Notes: a model not told the origin generated them from the sequence alone. DNA of 64,000 nt from Pantoea eucrina (GCF_002095385.1 NZ_MIPP01000001.1:186001-250000), one strand, 5' to 3'; positions 10,601-22,204 are shown, counted from the stretch's first letter. Numbers and translations are program-made.

Positions 10601-13507
10601 TTACTGGTGCGTTACGACGATCAGGCGCAGCGCATCGAGACGCCAGCCCGCCTCGCTCAGGCTGGCCAGCACCTGCGCACGATTGCTCTCCAGCGCCTCA
10701 ACCTCATCGTCACGGATGTTGGGATTGACGGCGCGCAGTGCTTCGAGTCGCGACAGCTCTGCGCTCAGCTTTTCATCCGCCTCCGCTTTCGCCGCGGCAA
10801 TCAGCGCCTGCGCTTCCGGCACCACGGCCTGCTCCGCCTGCGTCAGAATGGCATGCACATCCTGCTGGACAGCGTTGACCAGTTTGCTGCCGGTGTGGCG
10901 GTTAACTGCGTTAAGCTGACGGTTAAAGCTCTCAAACTCCACTTTGCCCGCCAGATTATTACCTGCGCGATCCATCAGCATGCGCACCGGCGTCGGTGGC
11001 AGGAAGCGGGTAAGCTGCAGCTGTTTCGGCGCCTGCGCCTCAACCACATAGATCATCTCAACCAGCAGCGTACCGACCGGAAGCGCCTTGTTCTTCAGCA
11101 GCGACAGGGCGCAGCTGCCGGTATCGCCGGAGAGGATAAGATCCAGACCATTGCGGATCAGCGGATGCTCCCAGGTAATGAACTGCGTATCTTCGCGCGA
11201 CAGCGCCTGATTACGGTTAAAGGTAATCGTACAGCCATCTTCCGGCAGACCGGGAAAATCGGGCACCAGCATGTGATCGGAAGGGGTCAGAACAATCAGG
11301 TTGTCGCTGCGATCCTCCTGATTGATGCCGACAATGTCGAACAGGTTGAGCGCAAAGTTTACCAGCTCGGTATCGTTATCCTGAGCAGCAATGGCATCAG
11401 CCAGCGCCAGCGCCGCTTCGCCGCCGTTGGAGTTAAGCTCCAGCAGTCGGTCGCGGCCCTGCTCCAGCTGCGCTTTCAGCGCATCATGCTGTTTACGGCT
11501 TTTCAGGATGAACTCATCGAGACCCTGCGGGTTTTCCGGTGCCGCCAGGAACTCAATCAGCTGGTTATATTCAGCGTCATAAATAGCGCGGCCGGTAGGG
11601 CAGGTGTGCTCAAACGCGTCCAGCCCTTCGTGATACCAGCGCAGCAGCACCGCCTGCGCGGTTTTCTCCAGCCAGGGCACCATAATCTGGATATCGTGCA
11701 GCTGACCGATACGATCGAGGCGTCCGATACGCTGCTCCAGCAGATCGGGGTTAAACGGCAGATCGAACATCACCAGCCGGCTGGCGAACTGGAAGTTACG
11801 GCCCTCAGAGCCGATCTCCGAGCAGATCAGCACCTGCGCGCCCTCTTCCTGCGAGGCGAAGAACGCCGCGGCGCGATCGCGCTCAATAATGGAGAGACCT
11901 TCATGGAACACCGCCGCGCGAATACCTTCACGCTCGCGCAGCACCTGCTCCAGCTGCAGCGCAGTGGCCGCTTTGGCGCAAATCACCAGCACTTTCTCTT
12001 TGCGGTTGCTGGTGAGATAGCCCATCAGCCACTCAACGCGCGGATCAAAGTTCCACCACGTGCCGCTATCGCCTTCAAACTCCTGATAGATCTGCTCCGG
12101 ATAGAGCATGTCCCGGGCGCGCTCTTCCGGCGACTTGCGGGCCGCCATAATGCCGGAGACTTTGATCGCTGTCTGATACTGCGCCGGCAGCGGCAGACGG
12201 ATCTGCTGCAGCTCGCGCTTTGGAAAGCCCTTCACGCCGTTACGGGTGTTACGGAACAGAACGCGGCTGGTGCCGTGGCGGTCCATCAGCATTGAGACCA
12301 GCTCTTTGCGCGCATCCTCTTTACCGTCGCGGTCGCTGTTAGCAACCTGCAGCAGCGGTTCGATATCCTGCTCGCCAATCAGCTCATTGATCAGGTTCAT
12401 CTCATCTTTACTGATCGCCTGATCCGCCAGCAGCGAGCTGACGGCATCGGCCACCGGACGATAGTGCTGCTGCTCGGCGACAAACTGGCTGAAATCGTGA
12501 AAGCGATCGGGATCGAGCAGGCGCAGACGGGCAAAGTGGCTCTCCAGCCCCAGCTGTTCCGGCGTGGCGGTAAGCAGCAGTACGCCCGGCGTGTTCTCCG
12601 CCAGCTGTTCAATCACCTGATATTCGCGGCTGGGCGCCGCTTCACTCCACGCCAGGTGGTGCGCCTCATCCACGACCAGCAGATCCCACTCCGCATCCGC
12701 CAGCAGTTCCAGACGCTGTTTATTGCGGCGCACAAAGTCGAGCGAGCAGATAATCAGCTGTTCTGTTTCAAACGGATTGTCGCTGTCGTGCTGCGCTTCG
12801 GTATAACGATCGTCATCAAACAGAGCAAAGCGCAGGTTAAAGCGGCGCAGCATCTCTACCAGCCACTGATGCTGCAGCGTTTCCGGCACCACGATCAGCA
12901 CGCGATCGGCGCACCCCGCCAGCAGCTGCTGCTGGATGATCATGCCCGCTTCAATGGTTTTACCCAGGCCGACTTCATCTGCCAGCAGCACGCGCGGCGC
13001 GTGGCGGCGGCCCACATCGTGTGCGATATGCAGCTGGTGCGGGATAAGGTTGGTGCGCATGCCGCGCAGGCCGCTGACGGCAAGGCGATACTGCTCGCTC
13101 TGGTATTTGCGCGCGCGGAAGCGCAGGGCGAAGCGATCCATGCGATCGAGCTGACCGGCGAACAGGCGATCCTGCGGCTTGCTGAAGACCAGCTTGCTGT
13201 CCAGCATCACTTCGCGCAGCACCACGTTGCTCTCTTCAGTATCAGCGCGGGTACCGATGTAGGTCACCAGCTCATTTTCGTGCCGCACTTCATCAACCAG
13301 CATCTGCCAGCCTTCATGGCTGGTAACGGTATCACCCGGATTGAAAATCACGCGGGTGACCGGAGAATCATGACGGGCATAGAGGCGGTTCTCGCCGGTT
13401 GCGGGAAACATCAGCGTGACCATGCGCGTATCCAGCGCCACGACCGTACCCAGTCCCAGTTCACTTTCCGTATCACTTATCCAGCGTTGACCCAGTGTAA
13501 ATACCAT
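10601..13507 (-). CDS. rapA: RNA polymerase-associated ATPase RapA (HepA)
   Basis: Swi2/Snf2-family ATPase bound to RNA polymerase that promotes polymerase recycling after termination. Exactly 968 residues as in E. coli. N-terminal tandem Tudor-like domains, then the helicase core: Walker A in [18 protein letters not shown] box in [18 protein letters not shown], and the C-lobe [10 protein letters not shown] and [11 protein letters not shown]. Residues LRLIVVTHQ close the protein. It sits between polB and rluA on the same strand. Confidence 0.98.
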   Translation of the reverse strand: MVFTLGQRWISDTESELGLGTVVALDTRMVTLMFPATGENRLYARHDSPVTRVIFNPGDTVTSHEGWQMLVDEVRHENELVTYIGTRADTEESNVVLREVMLDSKLVFSKPQDRLFAGQLDRMDRFALRFRARKYQSEQYRLAVSGLRGMRTNLIPHQLHIAHDVGRRHAPRVLLADEVGLGKTIEAGMIIQQQLLAGCADRVLIVVPETLQHQWLVEMLRRFNLRFALFDDDRYTEAQHDSDNPFETEQLIICSLDFVRRNKQRLELLADAEWDLLVVDEAHHLAWSEAAPSREYQVIEQLAENTPGVLLLTATPEQLGLESHFARLRLLDPDRFHDFSQFVAEQQHYRPVADAVSSLLADQAISKDEMNLINELIGEQDIEPLLQVANSDRDGKEDARKELVSMLMDRHGTSRVLFRNTRNGVKGFPKRELQQIRLPLPAQYQTAIKVSGIMAARKSPEERARDMLYPEQIYQEFEGDSGTWWNFDPRVEWLMGYLTSNRKEKVLVICAKAATALQLEQVLREREGIRAAVFHEGLSIIERDRAAAFFASQEEGAQVLICSEIGSEGRNFQFASRLVMFDLPFNPDLLEQRIGRLDRIGQLHDIQIMVPWLEKTAQAVLLRWYHEGLDAFEHTCPTGRAIYDAEYNQLIEFLAAPENPQGLDEFILKSRKQHDALKAQLEQGRDRLLELNSNGGEAALALADAIAAQDNDTELVNFALNLFDIVGINQEDRSDNLIVLTPSDHMLVPDFPGLPEDGCTITFNRNQALSREDTQFITWEHPLIRNGLDLILSGDTGSCALSLLKNKALPVGTLLVEMIYVVEAQAPKQLQLTRFLPPTPVRMLMDRAGNNLAGKVEFESFNRQLNAVNRHTGSKLVNAVQQDVHAILTQAEQAVVPEAQALIAAAKAEADEKLSAELSRLEALRAVNPNIRDDEVEALESNRAQVLASLSEAGWRLDALRLIVVTHQ

Positions 13508-13656
13508 ATATTTTTTGCTCGATTCTCTGAATGACTTAAAGACGTTCGCCTGCTCTCAGGCAATAACAAAGCGCCAGACAGATGTCTGGTCAGGTTGTGC
13601 ATGCTGAAATACAGGAAGGGCGCTATGGTACTGGATGGCAGGGCATTCGTCACCTG

Positions 13657-16017
13657 TCAAAAAAGCCCCAGCTGCCCGGTAATCAGTGTAGCAAAGTCGT
13701 CGCCGACAAACGGCAGAATGCCATCCGCTATCGGCTGCAGCTGTTTGCTGACGTAGTGATCGTAGTCGAGTGGCGTGGTACGCACCTCCAGCGGCTCCGG
13801 CCCGGCGGTCGCCATCACATAGCGAATGGAACCGCCTTTCTGGTACTGCAGCGGACGCTGCAGCCTGCGGTTATGTTCATCGGCAAGACGCGCCGCGCGC
13901 ACGTGCGGCGGAACGTTGCGCTCATACTCATGCAGCGGTCGCCGCAGGCGTTTTTTATACACCAGCAGATCGTCAAGCTGGCCGGCCATCAGCTGCGCGA
14001 CCGTTTCACGGATATAGGCCTGCCAGGGTTCTCCGCGGAAGATGCGGCCATAGAGCTGCTGCTGAAACTGCTGCGCCAGCGGCGTCCAGTCAGTACGCAC
14101 TGACTCCAGCCCTTTAAACACCAGACGCTGCTGCTCGCCGCTGCCGGTCAGCCCGGCATAGCGCTTTTTGCTGCCCTGTTCGGCGTTGCGAATGGTGGGC
14201 ATCAGAAAACGGCTGAAGTGCGTCTCATACTCCAGTTCCAGCGCGCTTGTCAGACCGAGCGTCTGCTGCAGATGCTGCTGCCACCAGCGGTTGATCAGCG
14301 TCGTCAGCCGCTGGCCGGTGGCCGCTGCCTGCTCCTCGCTATATTTGCCCTGCAGCCAGACAAACGTGGAGTCGGTGTCACCGTAGATCACCGTAAACCC
14401 TTCCGCCTCAATCAGCGCCCGCGTCTGCTGCATAATGGCGTGGCCGCGCAGCGTGATGGAGGAGGCGAGGCGTGAATCAAAGAAGCGACAGGCGCTGGTG
14501 CCCAGCACGCCGTAAAAGGCGTTCATGATGATTTTCAGCGCCTGGGAGAGCGGGGCGTTGCCGTCGCGCTTTGCGGCATCACGCCCCTGCCAGATCTGCG
14601 CCACGATGTCAGGCAGACAGTGAAGGTGGCGCGAGAAGCGCGCTTCGCGAAAGCCAGGCACAGAATCTGCGTCAGACGGATGGGCCAGGCCCTCAACCAG
14701 CCCGACGGGATCAATCAGAAAAGTACGGATGATTGAGGGATAGAGGCTTTTGTAATCCAGCACCAGCACGGAGTCGTAGAGGCCGGGACGGGAGTCCATC
14801 ACATAGCCGCCGGGGCTCGCCTCCGGCGCCACGTCGCCCTGATTGGGCGCTACATACCCCACGCGATGCATACGCGGAATATAGAGATGACTGAACGCCG
14901 CAACCGAGCCACCGTGCCGATCCAGCGCCAGGCCGTTAACGCTGGCACGCTCCAGTAAAAAGGGCATGATGGCGGTATGGTGAAAAATGCGCGTAACCAG
15001 CTCGCAATCTTTCAGGTTATAGGTCGCGAGCGCGGGTTTATCATGGGCAAAGCGCCAGTTGATCTCCTCCATGCGCTGCCACGGATTATTGATCGCTTTA
15101 CCTTCACCCAGCAGCTCGCGCGCAACGGATTCCAGACTGAAAGAGGGAAAATCCCAGTAGGCAGACTTCAGCGCTTCAATGCCGTCAATCACGACGCGGC
15201 CGGCGAGCTGGGCGGTGAAGATGCCCGGCTTAAAGCCGTGTTCACGCCACTCCAGCGGCTGCTGCTGACGGCCGAGGCGCAGCGGAATGCCGTAGCGATC
15301 GGCATGCTTTTGCAGCACCCGCAGGTCGAACTGCACCACGTTCCAGCCAATGACCACATCGGGATCGTGCCGCGCGAACCAGGCGTTAAGCCGCTCCAGC
15401 AGCTGCTGGCGGCTCTCAACGTAAATCAGCTCAAAGCTGAGCGCGCTGGCGTCGCCGTTGGGCGGGCCCAGCATATACACCTGACGCTGACCGCAGCCTT
15501 CCAGCCCGATACAGTAAAGCTCGCCGCGTTCGGTGGTTTCAATATCCAGCGACACCCAGCGGAGAGGCGGCCGGTAGTCGGGATGCGGCTTCAGGCGGGC
15601 GTTGATCAGAGTCTCACCGCGCGGCTCGCCGCTGAACCAGACCGGGGCGGTAATAAAGCGCTCCATCAGATAGCGCTCGGGTGGCCGGATATCAGCTTCA
15701 TAAACGCTGATGCCGTTCTCACGCAGACGTTTCTCCAGCTGCTGTAGCTGACGATGGCTGCGGCAATAGAGGCCAAACACCGGACGATAATGGAAATCCT
15801 TCAGCGTCAGCGACTGCAGACGGGTATGGGCTTCGTCGCGGATGAGCGCTTCGGTCTGACGGCGGAACGCTTCCGGAATAAACGCCACTGACTCCTGCGC
15901 GGGCAGCACCAGCCGCTGCGGCCCGGCATCGGTTGCCAGCCACAGCGTGATCTCGCTGCCTGAAGGGGTATCCCGCCAGTGACGGGTCAGCAGATAGCCT
16001 GCGCGCGGTTCTGTCAC
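13657..16017 (-). CDS. polB: DNA polymerase II PolB
   Basis: Family-B, SOS-associated polymerase with 3'-5' exonuclease, used in lesion bypass and replication restart. 786 residues (783 in E. coli). Exonuclease motif I is [10 protein letters not shown]; polymerase motifs are [15 protein letters not shown] (A), [12 protein letters not shown] (B) and [10 protein letters not shown] (C); the C terminus GQLGLF resembles a clamp-binding tail. The start is GTG ([14 protein letters not shown]) with CCGGAG about 7 bases upstream. A partial LexA-like box lies upstream. The araDAB genes that adjoin polB in E. coli are not here. Confidence 0.97.
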   Translation of the reverse strand: MTEPRAGYLLTRHWRDTPSGSEITLWLATDAGPQRLVLPAQESVAFIPEAFRRQTEALIRDEAHTRLQSLTLKDFHYRPVFGLYCRSHRQLQQLEKRLRENGISVYEADIRPPERYLMERFITAPVWFSGEPRGETLINARLKPHPDYRPPLRWVSLDIETTERGELYCIGLEGCGQRQVYMLGPPNGDASALSFELIYVESRQQLLERLNAWFARHDPDVVIGWNVVQFDLRVLQKHADRYGIPLRLGRQQQPLEWREHGFKPGIFTAQLAGRVVIDGIEALKSAYWDFPSFSLESVARELLGEGKAINNPWQRMEEINWRFAHDKPALATYNLKDCELVTRIFHHTAIMPFLLERASVNGLALDRHGGSVAAFSHLYIPRMHRVGYVAPNQGDVAPEASPGGYVMDSRPGLYDSVLVLDYKSLYPSIIRTFLIDPVGLVEGLAHPSDADSVPGFREARFSRHLHCLPDIVAQIWQGRDAAKRDGNAPLSQALKIIMNAFYGVLGTSACRFFDSRLASSITLRGHAIMQQTRALIEAEGFTVIYGDTDSTFVWLQGKYSEEQAAATGQRLTTLINRWWQQHLQQTLGLTSALELEYETHFSRFLMPTIRNAEQGSKKRYAGLTGSGEQQRLVFKGLESVRTDWTPLAQQFQQQLYGRIFRGEPWQAYIRETVAQLMAGQLDDLLVYKKRLRRPLHEYERNVPPHVRAARLADEHNRRLQRPLQYQKGGSIRYVMATAGPEPLEVRTTPLDYDHYVSKQLQPIADGILPFVGDDFATLITGQLGLF

Positions 16018-16052
16018 GGTGACTCCGGAGTAGAAATTATGCGCAGTATATC

Positions 16053-16068
16053 ATGGATGTTTATACAG
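16053..16068 (-). promoter_or_regulatory. Candidate degenerate LexA box of polB
   Basis: Read on the minus strand the site is CTGTATAAACATCCAT. The left half matches the LexA consensus CTGT-N8-ACAG and closely resembles the E. coli polB box, but the right half is CCAT rather than ACAG. It lies 35 bases before the GTG start codon. The match is partial, so SOS control is only inferred. Confidence 0.35.
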
Positions 16069-16160
16069 TGTCGGCAACTCTCTGCAGCGCAGCGGGAAAA
16101 GCTTGACGCCCTGACGCAGGCTCAGGACAATCCAGCCTTCATATTCCGCAGAGGATAGCT

Positions 16161-16922
16161 ATGGAAGCCTGGATTCAACACCTGTTTACGCAATCGCTGG
16201 AGTACGCGCTGTTCGCCGTCGCTCTGGTGACCTTTCTTGAATCACTGGCGTTTGTGGGTTTGCTGCTGCCGGGCACCGTGCTGATGGCCAGCCTGGGGGC
16301 GCTGGTGGGCAGCGGTCAGATTGGCCTCTATCCGGCGTGGGCGGCGGGGCTGATTGGCTGCCTGCTGGGCGACTGGATCTCCTACGGTATCGGCTGGAAG
16401 TTTCAGGGGCCGCTGCACCGCTGGAAGTATCTGAAAAAGTATCAAAGCCTGCTGGATAAGACCGAGCATGCGCTGCATCAGCACAGCATGTTTACCGTGC
16501 TGGTGGGGCGCTTTGTCGGCCCGACACGCCCGCTGATCCCGCTGGCGGCAGGCATGCTTGAGCTGCCGGTGCGGAAGTTTCTGCCGCCCAATATCATCGG
16601 CTGTATTTTGTGGCCGCCCGCCTATCTGCTGCCGGGGATCCTCGCCGGTGTGGCCATTGATGTGCCGCAGGCGCAGGGCGACAGCTTTAAATGGCTGCTG
16701 CTGCTGGTAACGATTCTGCTCTGGCTGGGCGGATGGCTGCTCTGGCGCTGGTGGCGCAGTGACAAAACGCGCGACTGGGCAACCCGCTACCTGCCGAAAG
16801 CGCGCCTGCGCTGGCTGGCGCCGCTGATGGCCGTAGCGGGCAGCGCCGCGTTTATCGCGCTGCTGTTTCATCCGATGATGCCTGTTTTCCTGCAGCTGCT
16901 CTGGAAAGTCTTCTTCGCTTAA
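16161..16922 (+). CDS. yabI: DedA-family inner-membrane protein (YabI)
   Basis: 253-residue polytopic DedA (SNARE-associated/VTT) protein. Family members are proposed lipid transporters or flippases linked to proton-motive-force balance; the substrate of this one is not established. The family signature is visible: [18 protein letters not shown] near residue 30, a conserved Gly-rich segment [16 protein letters not shown], and [17 protein letters not shown] near residue 115. At least four further hydrophobic segments follow. It is convergent with thiQ, overlapping it by 4 bases. In E. coli araC separates it from polB; here nothing does. Confidence 0.93.
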   Translation: MEAWIQHLFTQSLEYALFAVALVTFLESLAFVGLLLPGTVLMASLGALVGSGQIGLYPAWAAGLIGCLLGDWISYGIGWKFQGPLHRWKYLKKYQSLLDKTEHALHQHSMFTVLVGRFVGPTRPLIPLAAGMLELPVRKFLPPNIIGCILWPPAYLLPGILAGVAIDVPQAQGDSFKWLLLLVTILLWLGGWLLWRWWRSDKTRDWATRYLPKARLRWLAPLMAVAGSAAFIALLFHPMMPVFLQLLWKVFFA

Positions 16923-17620
16923 GCTGGCGTAATACCCAGGCGCGCGGCGCTGCTGCTCTCACCCCGAAGCAGCGCCGCCGTCTCACCATCCCACTCGATC
17001 CGGCCATCAGCAATCACCAGACTGCGTGCGGCAATCTGCTGCGCATCCTCCAGACTGTGCGACACCATCAGCAGCGTGATATTGCGTGCGTCACACACCG
17101 TACGCACCAGCTGCAGCATTTCGCGGCGCAGCGCCGGGTCGAGCGCCGAAAAAGGCTCATCCAGCAGCAGTACCGGCTGGTTGCGCAGCAGGCAGCGCGC
17201 CAGCGCCACCCGCTGCCGCTGGCCGCCGGAGAGCTCGCCAGGCAAGCGCGTCAGTAAATCATGCAGTCCGGTCTGGTGTGCAATCTCCCTCAGCTGCTGC
17301 TGCTGGTCGCGCGTGAGCTTCAGGCCCGGATGCAGACCCAGGGCCAGATTCTGCTGTACCGAAAGGTGCGGAAAGAGATTGTTCTCCTGAAACAGCATCG
17401 AGACCGGACGCAACGCCGGTACGCTGCGGGTGTGATCGCGGCCATTAATCAGCAGCGTGCCGTGGCTGACCGGCAGAAAGCCGCCGATCAGGCTCAGCAG
17501 CGTGCTTTTACCGGCGCCGCTCGGACCAAGTATCGCCAGCCGTTCACCCGCCTGAGCGCTGAAGCTGAAACGCATCGGCAGATGCTGATAAAGGTAAGTA
17601 AGATCAGTGAGTGTCAGCAT
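16919..17620 (-). CDS. thiQ: Thiamine ABC transporter ATPase ThiQ
   Basis: Cytoplasmic ATP-hydrolysing subunit of the thiamine/TPP importer ThiBPQ. 233 residues: Walker [10 protein letters not shown] near residue 33, Q-loop LFQENNLF, signature [12 protein letters not shown], Walker [12 protein letters not shown] and the switch histidine in MVSHSLED. It overlaps the end of thiP by 17 bases, so translation is coupled, and it is the last gene of the riboswitch-controlled operon. Confidence 0.96.
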   Translation of the reverse strand: MLTLTDLTYLYQHLPMRFSFSAQAGERLAILGPSGAGKSTLLSLIGGFLPVSHGTLLINGRDHTRSVPALRPVSMLFQENNLFPHLSVQQNLALGLHPGLKLTRDQQQQLREIAHQTGLHDLLTRLPGELSGGQRQRVALARCLLRNQPVLLLDEPFSALDPALRREMLQLVRTVCDARNITLLMVSHSLEDAQQIAARSLVIADGRIEWDGETAALLRGESSSAARLGITPA

Positions 17621-19226
17621 GGCGTCCCGGCAGTTTTTCCATCAGAGTAAAAAGTAACAGGCAGAGCAGCAGCAGCAGCAAGGCGGTCGCGGCACCGTCG
17701 GCACCGCGATAGGCGCCGATCTGCTGATAAAGATACCAGGGCAGGGTGCGGAAATCGGCGTTGCCAAATAGCGCCACTGCGCCAAAGTCGCCAATCGAGA
17801 GTACGCAGGCAAAGGCGAGCGCCTGAGCCAGCGGACGCTTCAGCAGCCGCAGCTCAATCAGCTTCAGGCGATTGAGGCCGGAGAGACCGAGCGAGGCGCA
17901 GAGCGGCGCATAGCGTGCGGCGATATCGCGCATCGGGTTTTCCAGCACTTTCATGGCGTAGGGAATGGCGATCAGCGCATTGGTAAAGATCACCAGCCCG
18001 TCGGCACGCGCCGGCAGCCCGGAGGTAGCGGTAAACAGCAGGAAAAAGCCGCTGGCCAGCACGATGCCCGGCATCGCCAGAATCAGCATGCCGCTCAGCT
18101 CCAGCGCCTGTGCGCTCGCCCGATGCTGGCGCTGACGCAGCTCGCGGCTGCTCCACAGCAGCATCATTGTCAGGATCACACAGAGTGCGCCCGCGCCAAG
18201 GGCGATGCGCAGCGAGGTCAGCGTGGCCTGCCAGAGCGCCGGCTGCTGCAGTGCGCCGGCCACACCGCCGCGCACGCCATCGACCACCACCGCTGCCAGC
18301 GGAGGCAGCAGCAGCAGCAGCGCGAGAGCAATCAGCAGCGTGTCGCTGACGCGTGCAAACCCGCTATCCTGCGGATCGCGCCAGCCCTGCAGCGTCTGAC
18401 TGCCGGCAGGGATCGCTTTACTGAAGCGCTGACTGAGCAGCACCAGCAGCAGACAGCAGCTGAGCTGCAGCAGTGCCAGCAGCGCGGCGCGGCCGGGATC
18501 GTAATCAAAACTCAGCGCCTGGTAGATCGCCAGCTCCAGCGTGGTCGCTTGTGGCCCGCCGCCCAGCGCCAGCACCGTGGCGAAGCTGGCAAAGCAGAGC
18601 ATAAAGATCAGCGCCGCGGTCGGCAGGATCTGGCGACGCAGCCAGGGCCACTCCAGCAGCCGGAACAGATTCCAGCCGCGCAGCCCAAGCTGAGCCGCCA
18701 GCTGACGCTGCTCCGGCGGAATGCTCTCCAGCGCCTGCAGCAGCATGCGCGTGGCCAGCGGCAGGTTAAAAAAGACGTGCGCCAGCAAAATACCCTGCAG
18801 GCCATAGGGAGAGAAGTGGTAGGGAATACCCAGCAGCGTGCAGAGCTGTGCCAGCCAGCCGCTGCGGCCGTAGACGCTCAGCAGGCCAAATACCGCCACC
18901 AGCACCGGCAGCACCAGCGTCATCGCACATAAACGCAGCAGCAGCGCGCGGCCAGGAAAGCGGCGGCGATAGAGCGCGCGCGCCAGCAGCACGGCCGGCA
19001 GCACGGAGCAGAGTGCCGAGAGCAGCGCCTGCTCAAATGAGAACGCCAGCACGTGGTGCAGATAGCTGTCACTGAGCAGGCTGCGCATGTCCGGCAGCGG
19101 GGCCGCCGTCAGCAGCGCCCCGAGAGCGAGCAGCGCCACGGCGCACAGCAGCAGCGCGCTCAGCGCGCCGGGTATCAGCCAGCCGGGCATCAGCGGCTGA
19201 CAGCCCGCTGCCAGGCGCTGATCCAC
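17604..19226 (-). CDS. thiP: Thiamine ABC transporter permease ThiP
   Basis: Inner-membrane permease of the thiamine importer. About 540 residues with 12 predicted hydrophobic helices and two EAA-type loops ([22 protein letters not shown] and a second near [17 protein letters not shown]), reflecting an internally duplicated permease. The start is uncertain: GTG at 19226 is the first in-frame candidate; a CTG nine bases... further in aligns with the E. coli start, and an ATG at 19190 overlaps the thiB stop as TGATG. Whichever is used, the gene overlaps or abuts thiB and thiQ. Confidence 0.93.
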   Translation of the reverse strand: MDQRLAAGCQPLMPGWLIPGALSALLLCAVALLALGALLTAAPLPDMRSLLSDSYLHHVLAFSFEQALLSALCSVLPAVLLARALYRRRFPGRALLLRLCAMTLVLPVLVAVFGLLSVYGRSGWLAQLCTLLGIPYHFSPYGLQGILLAHVFFNLPLATRMLLQALESIPPEQRQLAAQLGLRGWNLFRLLEWPWLRRQILPTAALIFMLCFASFATVLALGGGPQATTLELAIYQALSFDYDPGRAALLALLQLSCCLLLVLLSQRFSKAIPAGSQTLQGWRDPQDSGFARVSDTLLIALALLLLLPPLAAVVVDGVRGGVAGALQQPALWQATLTSLRIALGAGALCVILTMMLLWSSRELRQRQHRASAQALELSGMLILAMPGIVLASGFFLLFTATSGLPARADGLVIFTNALIAIPYAMKVLENPMRDIAARYAPLCASLGLSGLNRLKLIELRLLKRPLAQALAFACVLSIGDFGAVALFGNADFRTLPWYLYQQIGAYRGADGAATALLLLLLCLLLFTLMEKLPGRHADTH

Positions 19227-20176
19227 GCGGCGCGCTGGTCAGCCACTTCTGCCGGTGAAAACTGCAGCGCTTTTTGCGGCACGTTCAGCGCCCGATAGCC
19301 AGCCGGCAAATCGCTTTTGATCACCGGGTACATCCAGTTGCCGGTGGGGATCGTCTGCTGGAAAGCGGGGCTGACGATAAACTGCATAAAACGCTGTGCC
19401 AGCGCTGGCTGTTTACTGCCGGCCAGCCGGGCGGCGACTTCGACCTGCAGGTAGTGCCCCTCACTGAAGGTGGCAGCAGCGTAGTTCTCTTTCTTCTCTT
19501 CAATAATGTGGTAAGCGGGCGACGTGGTATAGCTCAGCACCAGATCGCCTTCGCCCTTGAGAAACAGGCCGTACGCTTCACTCCATCCTTTAGTGACGGT
19601 AACGGTTTTCGCCGCCAGCTTCTGCCACGCCGCGTCGCTGCGATCGCCAAACACTTTTTGCATCCAGAGCAGCAGGCCGAGGCCTGGCGTACTGGTACGC
19701 GGATCTTCATAGATAACGCGCCATTTCTCCGGGCTTTCAACCAGCTCCTGCAGGCTTGCGGGCGGATTCTTCAGGCGGTTTTTGTCATACACAAAGGCGA
19801 AGTAGCCGTAATCGAAAGGAACAAAGGTGTCGTTCTGCCAGCGCTCAGGCAGCTGCAGCGCCGCGGTATCGACCTGACTTTTAGCAAACAGGCCGGTTTT
19901 CTCCGCCGCCTGCAGGAGGTTGTTATCCAGTCCCAGCACAACGTCCGCTTTACTGTTTTTCCCTTCCATGCGCAGACGGTTGAGCAGCGAGACGCCATCC
20001 TCCAGCGCCACGTAGCGCAGCTCGCAGCCGCACTCCGCTTCAAACGCTTTCTTTACCGCCGGCCCAGGGCCCCATTCAGCAGCGAACGAATCATAGGTAT
20101 AGACGGTCAGTAGCGGTCTGGCGGCGAATACCGGTGCGGACAACAGCAGCAGGACAGGCAGAACGTTCTTTAACAC
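19190..20176 (-). CDS. thiB: Thiamine-binding periplasmic protein ThiB
   Basis: Captures thiamine, TMP and TPP in the periplasm for ThiPQ. 328 residues from a GTG start (VLKNVLPVLLLL) preceded by AAGGAG six bases upstream, close to the E. coli length of 327; longer in-frame readings run into the riboswitch and are rejected. Signal peptide to about residue 18 (PVFA), then a class-II solute-binding fold with TVYTYDSFAAEWGPG, GLDNNLLQ and YEDPRTSTPGLG. It is the first gene of thiBPQ. Confidence 0.96.
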   Translation of the reverse strand: MLKNVLPVLLLLSAPVFAARPLLTVYTYDSFAAEWGPGPAVKKAFEAECGCELRYVALEDGVSLLNRLRMEGKNSKADVVLGLDNNLLQAAEKTGLFAKSQVDTAALQLPERWQNDTFVPFDYGYFAFVYDKNRLKNPPASLQELVESPEKWRVIYEDPRTSTPGLGLLLWMQKVFGDRSDAAWQKLAAKTVTVTKGWSEAYGLFLKGEGDLVLSYTTSPAYHIIEEKKENYAAATFSEGHYLQVEVAARLAGSKQPALAQRFMQFIVSPAFQQTIPTGNWMYPVIKSDLPAGYRALNVPQKALQFSPAEVADQRAAWISAWQRAVSR

Positions 20177-20237
20177 TTTGCGCTCCTTAAGGAGAGGATA
20201 TGAGTGAGTCGCAAAGGATCTGAGGCTGGCACATCTC

Positions 20238-20318
20238 AAATCCCTACGCCGGTATTAACCGGATCAGGTTCGACGGGTTTCTCTCAGCCTGACGACGCAG
20301 GCACCCCGTTGAGAACGG
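20238..20318 (-). promoter_or_regulatory. TPP riboswitch (THI element)
   Basis: Reading the minus strand, the segment holds the THI-box landmarks in order: GGGGTGCC, GCTGAGA, AAACCC, GAACCTGATC, CGGTTAATACCGGCG and TAGGGA. These form the two parallel helical arms of the thiamine pyrophosphate aptamer. It ends about 60 bases before the thiB GTG. In enteric bacteria TPP binding represses by hiding the ribosome site or by termination; I do not see an obvious T-run terminator, so control of translation start is the simpler reading. Confidence 0.93.
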
Positions 20319-20353
20319 CTTAGTGTAGACATTTCCGCCACGGCGTGAAAGCG

Positions 20354-22015
20354 TCATAACGCCGGCGGCGCAAACCAGGCAGATTTAAAATCGAACCAGC
20401 CCAGCGTGTTCAGCCGTACGCCACGCATGCTGCGCTGGCCTTCCAGCAGCAGCCAGTGGTGAAACAGCGGATGCAGCCAGTCCTGATCTACCAGCTGGCG
20501 CGCCCACTCAGCCAGCGGCAGGCGTTTCTCACGCCAGCGCGCAGCATCCTCATGCCACGCCAGCGGAATGCAGTGCTGCATCAGCGGCAGCTCATAGAGC
20601 TGCGCAAACAGCGCGTACTCCAGCGGCAGGGTGAAGTTAACGCTGCCGAGCCAGATATCGCTCTCTCCGGCGCCGGCAAACCACGCTTCGTAGCTCATCA
20701 CCCGGGTGATCAGTTCCACCCCCTGCTGCGCCAGCAGGGGACGCAGCGCGCTGGCGATGCCTTCATGCTCGACGTGGTCGCTGTACCAGCTTAACGTCAG
20801 CCGGGTCAGACCTTCCGGCTTGTCCGCCGCCCGCAGATCGCGGCGATGGTGCCAGCGCGGCAGCAGGCCCCAGGCAGGAAACCAGTAACGCTGATAGCCG
20901 GGATCGGCATGATGCAGCAGGGTAACCGGATTAAGCAGATCGCTGACCCAGCGGCGGAACCCGGCATGGCGTCCCCAGGCGGAGCGCTGGTCAAACAGCA
21001 GGAAGTAGCAGCCCTCCTCCAGACGGCTCTCTTCCGCTATCTCATCCGCCTCGCTGCCCTGCAGTTTTACGCCAGAGTAGACCAGCTCGTCACTGACTTC
21101 CGGCAGCACCCAGATTGAGACTTCGTCAATCAGCGCCCGGTAGCCAAAGTAGTCATCAAACGCGGCAATTTTCAGCTGCGTCTGCTGATTGCGTACCACG
21201 CTGTAAGGGCCGCAGCCGGCAGGCTGACGGGCAAAGTCGGGCAGGGACGGCCATTCGCGCGGCAGGATCATGGCGCTGACGCTGCCCAGCAGCCACGGCA
21301 GCCAGCTGTCAGGCTGGGTCAGCGAGATATCCAGCGTCCAGGGCGCCGGCGAGTGCAGCTGCGAGATATGCGCAAACAGCGGCAGAGCGGCGCTGCGCTG
21401 CAGCGAATCAAGAATATCGGCCATCTCCAGCTCGCGCCCGTGATGAAAGCGGATGGCCGGACGCAGATAAAAGCGCCACTGCCACGCGGAGAGTTGCTGC
21501 CAGTGATGAGCAATATCGGGTTCGATTTCTCCGTTTTCCTCATTTATGCGCGTCAGGCCGCTGAAGATCTGGCGGGCCAGATGCGTTTCCGAGCGGCGCA
21601 GCGGCGAGGCGGGCAGCAGGTTCTGCAGCGGACGGTAGTAGAGCACGCGCAGAATATGCTTTCCCTGACGCACGCTGCGGCCAAGGTGGGCGGCAATCAT
21701 CTGCCGCACCTGCGCTTTGTCGCCAACCAGCTGAACCAGCTGGTCAATACCGTCCTGCTCCAGCAGCGCTTCTGCCCGCTGCTGCTGCAGCGCCAGACCG
21801 GTACAGCGGAAGCGCAGCTGCGAACGCTTTCCGCGTCCCGCCTCAGCCTGCCAGGTCAGCCAGCCTTCACGCTGCATCGCCTGAAGCAGGTTGCGCATAT
21901 GGCGCCGCGAACAGTGCAGAGTGCTGGCCAGTGCATCAAGCGTTGTCGCCCGATCCTGACCTTCACACTGCTGCCAGAGACGAATAAATTGCTGCTGCAG
22001 ACGGGCCGAAGACAT
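20354..22015 (-). CDS. sgrR: Transcriptional activator SgrR
   Basis: Activates sgrS when sugar phosphates accumulate, and represses itself. 553 residues (551 in E. coli): an N-terminal winged-helix DNA-binding domain (about 1-110) with the helix-turn-helix around [21 protein letters not shown], and a C-terminal solute-binding-protein-like domain (about 120-500) presumed to sense a small metabolite. It is divergent from sgrS, the classical arrangement in which SgrR binds between the two genes. Confidence 0.95.
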   Translation of the reverse strand: MSSARLQQQFIRLWQQCEGQDRATTLDALASTLHCSRRHMRNLLQAMQREGWLTWQAEAGRGKRSQLRFRCTGLALQQQRAEALLEQDGIDQLVQLVGDKAQVRQMIAAHLGRSVRQGKHILRVLYYRPLQNLLPASPLRRSETHLARQIFSGLTRINEENGEIEPDIAHHWQQLSAWQWRFYLRPAIRFHHGRELEMADILDSLQRSAALPLFAHISQLHSPAPWTLDISLTQPDSWLPWLLGSVSAMILPREWPSLPDFARQPAGCGPYSVVRNQQTQLKIAAFDDYFGYRALIDEVSIWVLPEVSDELVYSGVKLQGSEADEIAEESRLEEGCYFLLFDQRSAWGRHAGFRRWVSDLLNPVTLLHHADPGYQRYWFPAWGLLPRWHHRRDLRAADKPEGLTRLTLSWYSDHVEHEGIASALRPLLAQQGVELITRVMSYEAWFAGAGESDIWLGSVNFTLPLEYALFAQLYELPLMQHCIPLAWHEDAARWREKRLPLAEWARQLVDQDWLHPLFHHWLLLEGQRSMRGVRLNTLGWFDFKSAWFAPPAL

Positions 22016-22058
22016 AAAAGGGGAACTCCGTGGCGATTTCGCTCAGTGTTTATTGCCC

Positions 22059-22064
22059 TATAAT
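22059..22064 (+). promoter_or_regulatory. Promoter -10 element of sgrS
   Basis: A perfect TATAAT lies in the sgrR-sgrS divergent gap. No good -35 hexamer sits 16-18 bases upstream, as expected of a promoter needing activation by SgrR. Transcription would start near 22071. Confidence 0.65.
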
Positions 22065-22070
22065 AGAGGC

Positions 22071-22204
22071 ATACTGCCACTCAATGGAAGAGCGGGAGGC
22101 ACCCGATCCGGGTGGCGCTCAACCAGCTGTGTCGCCCGTGTGGCACATTTTTCTGAGTAGGGTGCAATTACACCGCCAGCAGATTTTTCTCTGCTGGCTT
22201 TTTC
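22071..22204 (+). ncRNA. sgrS: Small RNA SgrS, short form without sgrT
   Basis: Hfq-dependent base-pairing RNA that silences ptsG and other sugar-uptake mRNAs under glucose-phosphate stress. The 3' half is recognisable: the seed CTGAGTA (22153-22159), complementary to the ptsG ribosome-site region in E. coli; a small hairpin GGTG-CAATTA-CACC (22161-22174); and the terminator GCCAGCAG / CTGCTGGC (22175-22198) with a short T run. A T-rich patch precedes the seed, as at the Hfq site. The 5' half forms a hairpin closed by GAGCG / CGCTC (22090-22120). At about 134 bases it is shorter than the 227-base E. coli RNA. No reading frame resembling SgrT is present. Both ends are estimates. Confidence 0.85.

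Noticed and set aside
10403-12295. 630-codon plus-strand frame opposite rapA
   Set aside because: Shadow of rapA on the other strand; rapA is full length with all helicase motifs.
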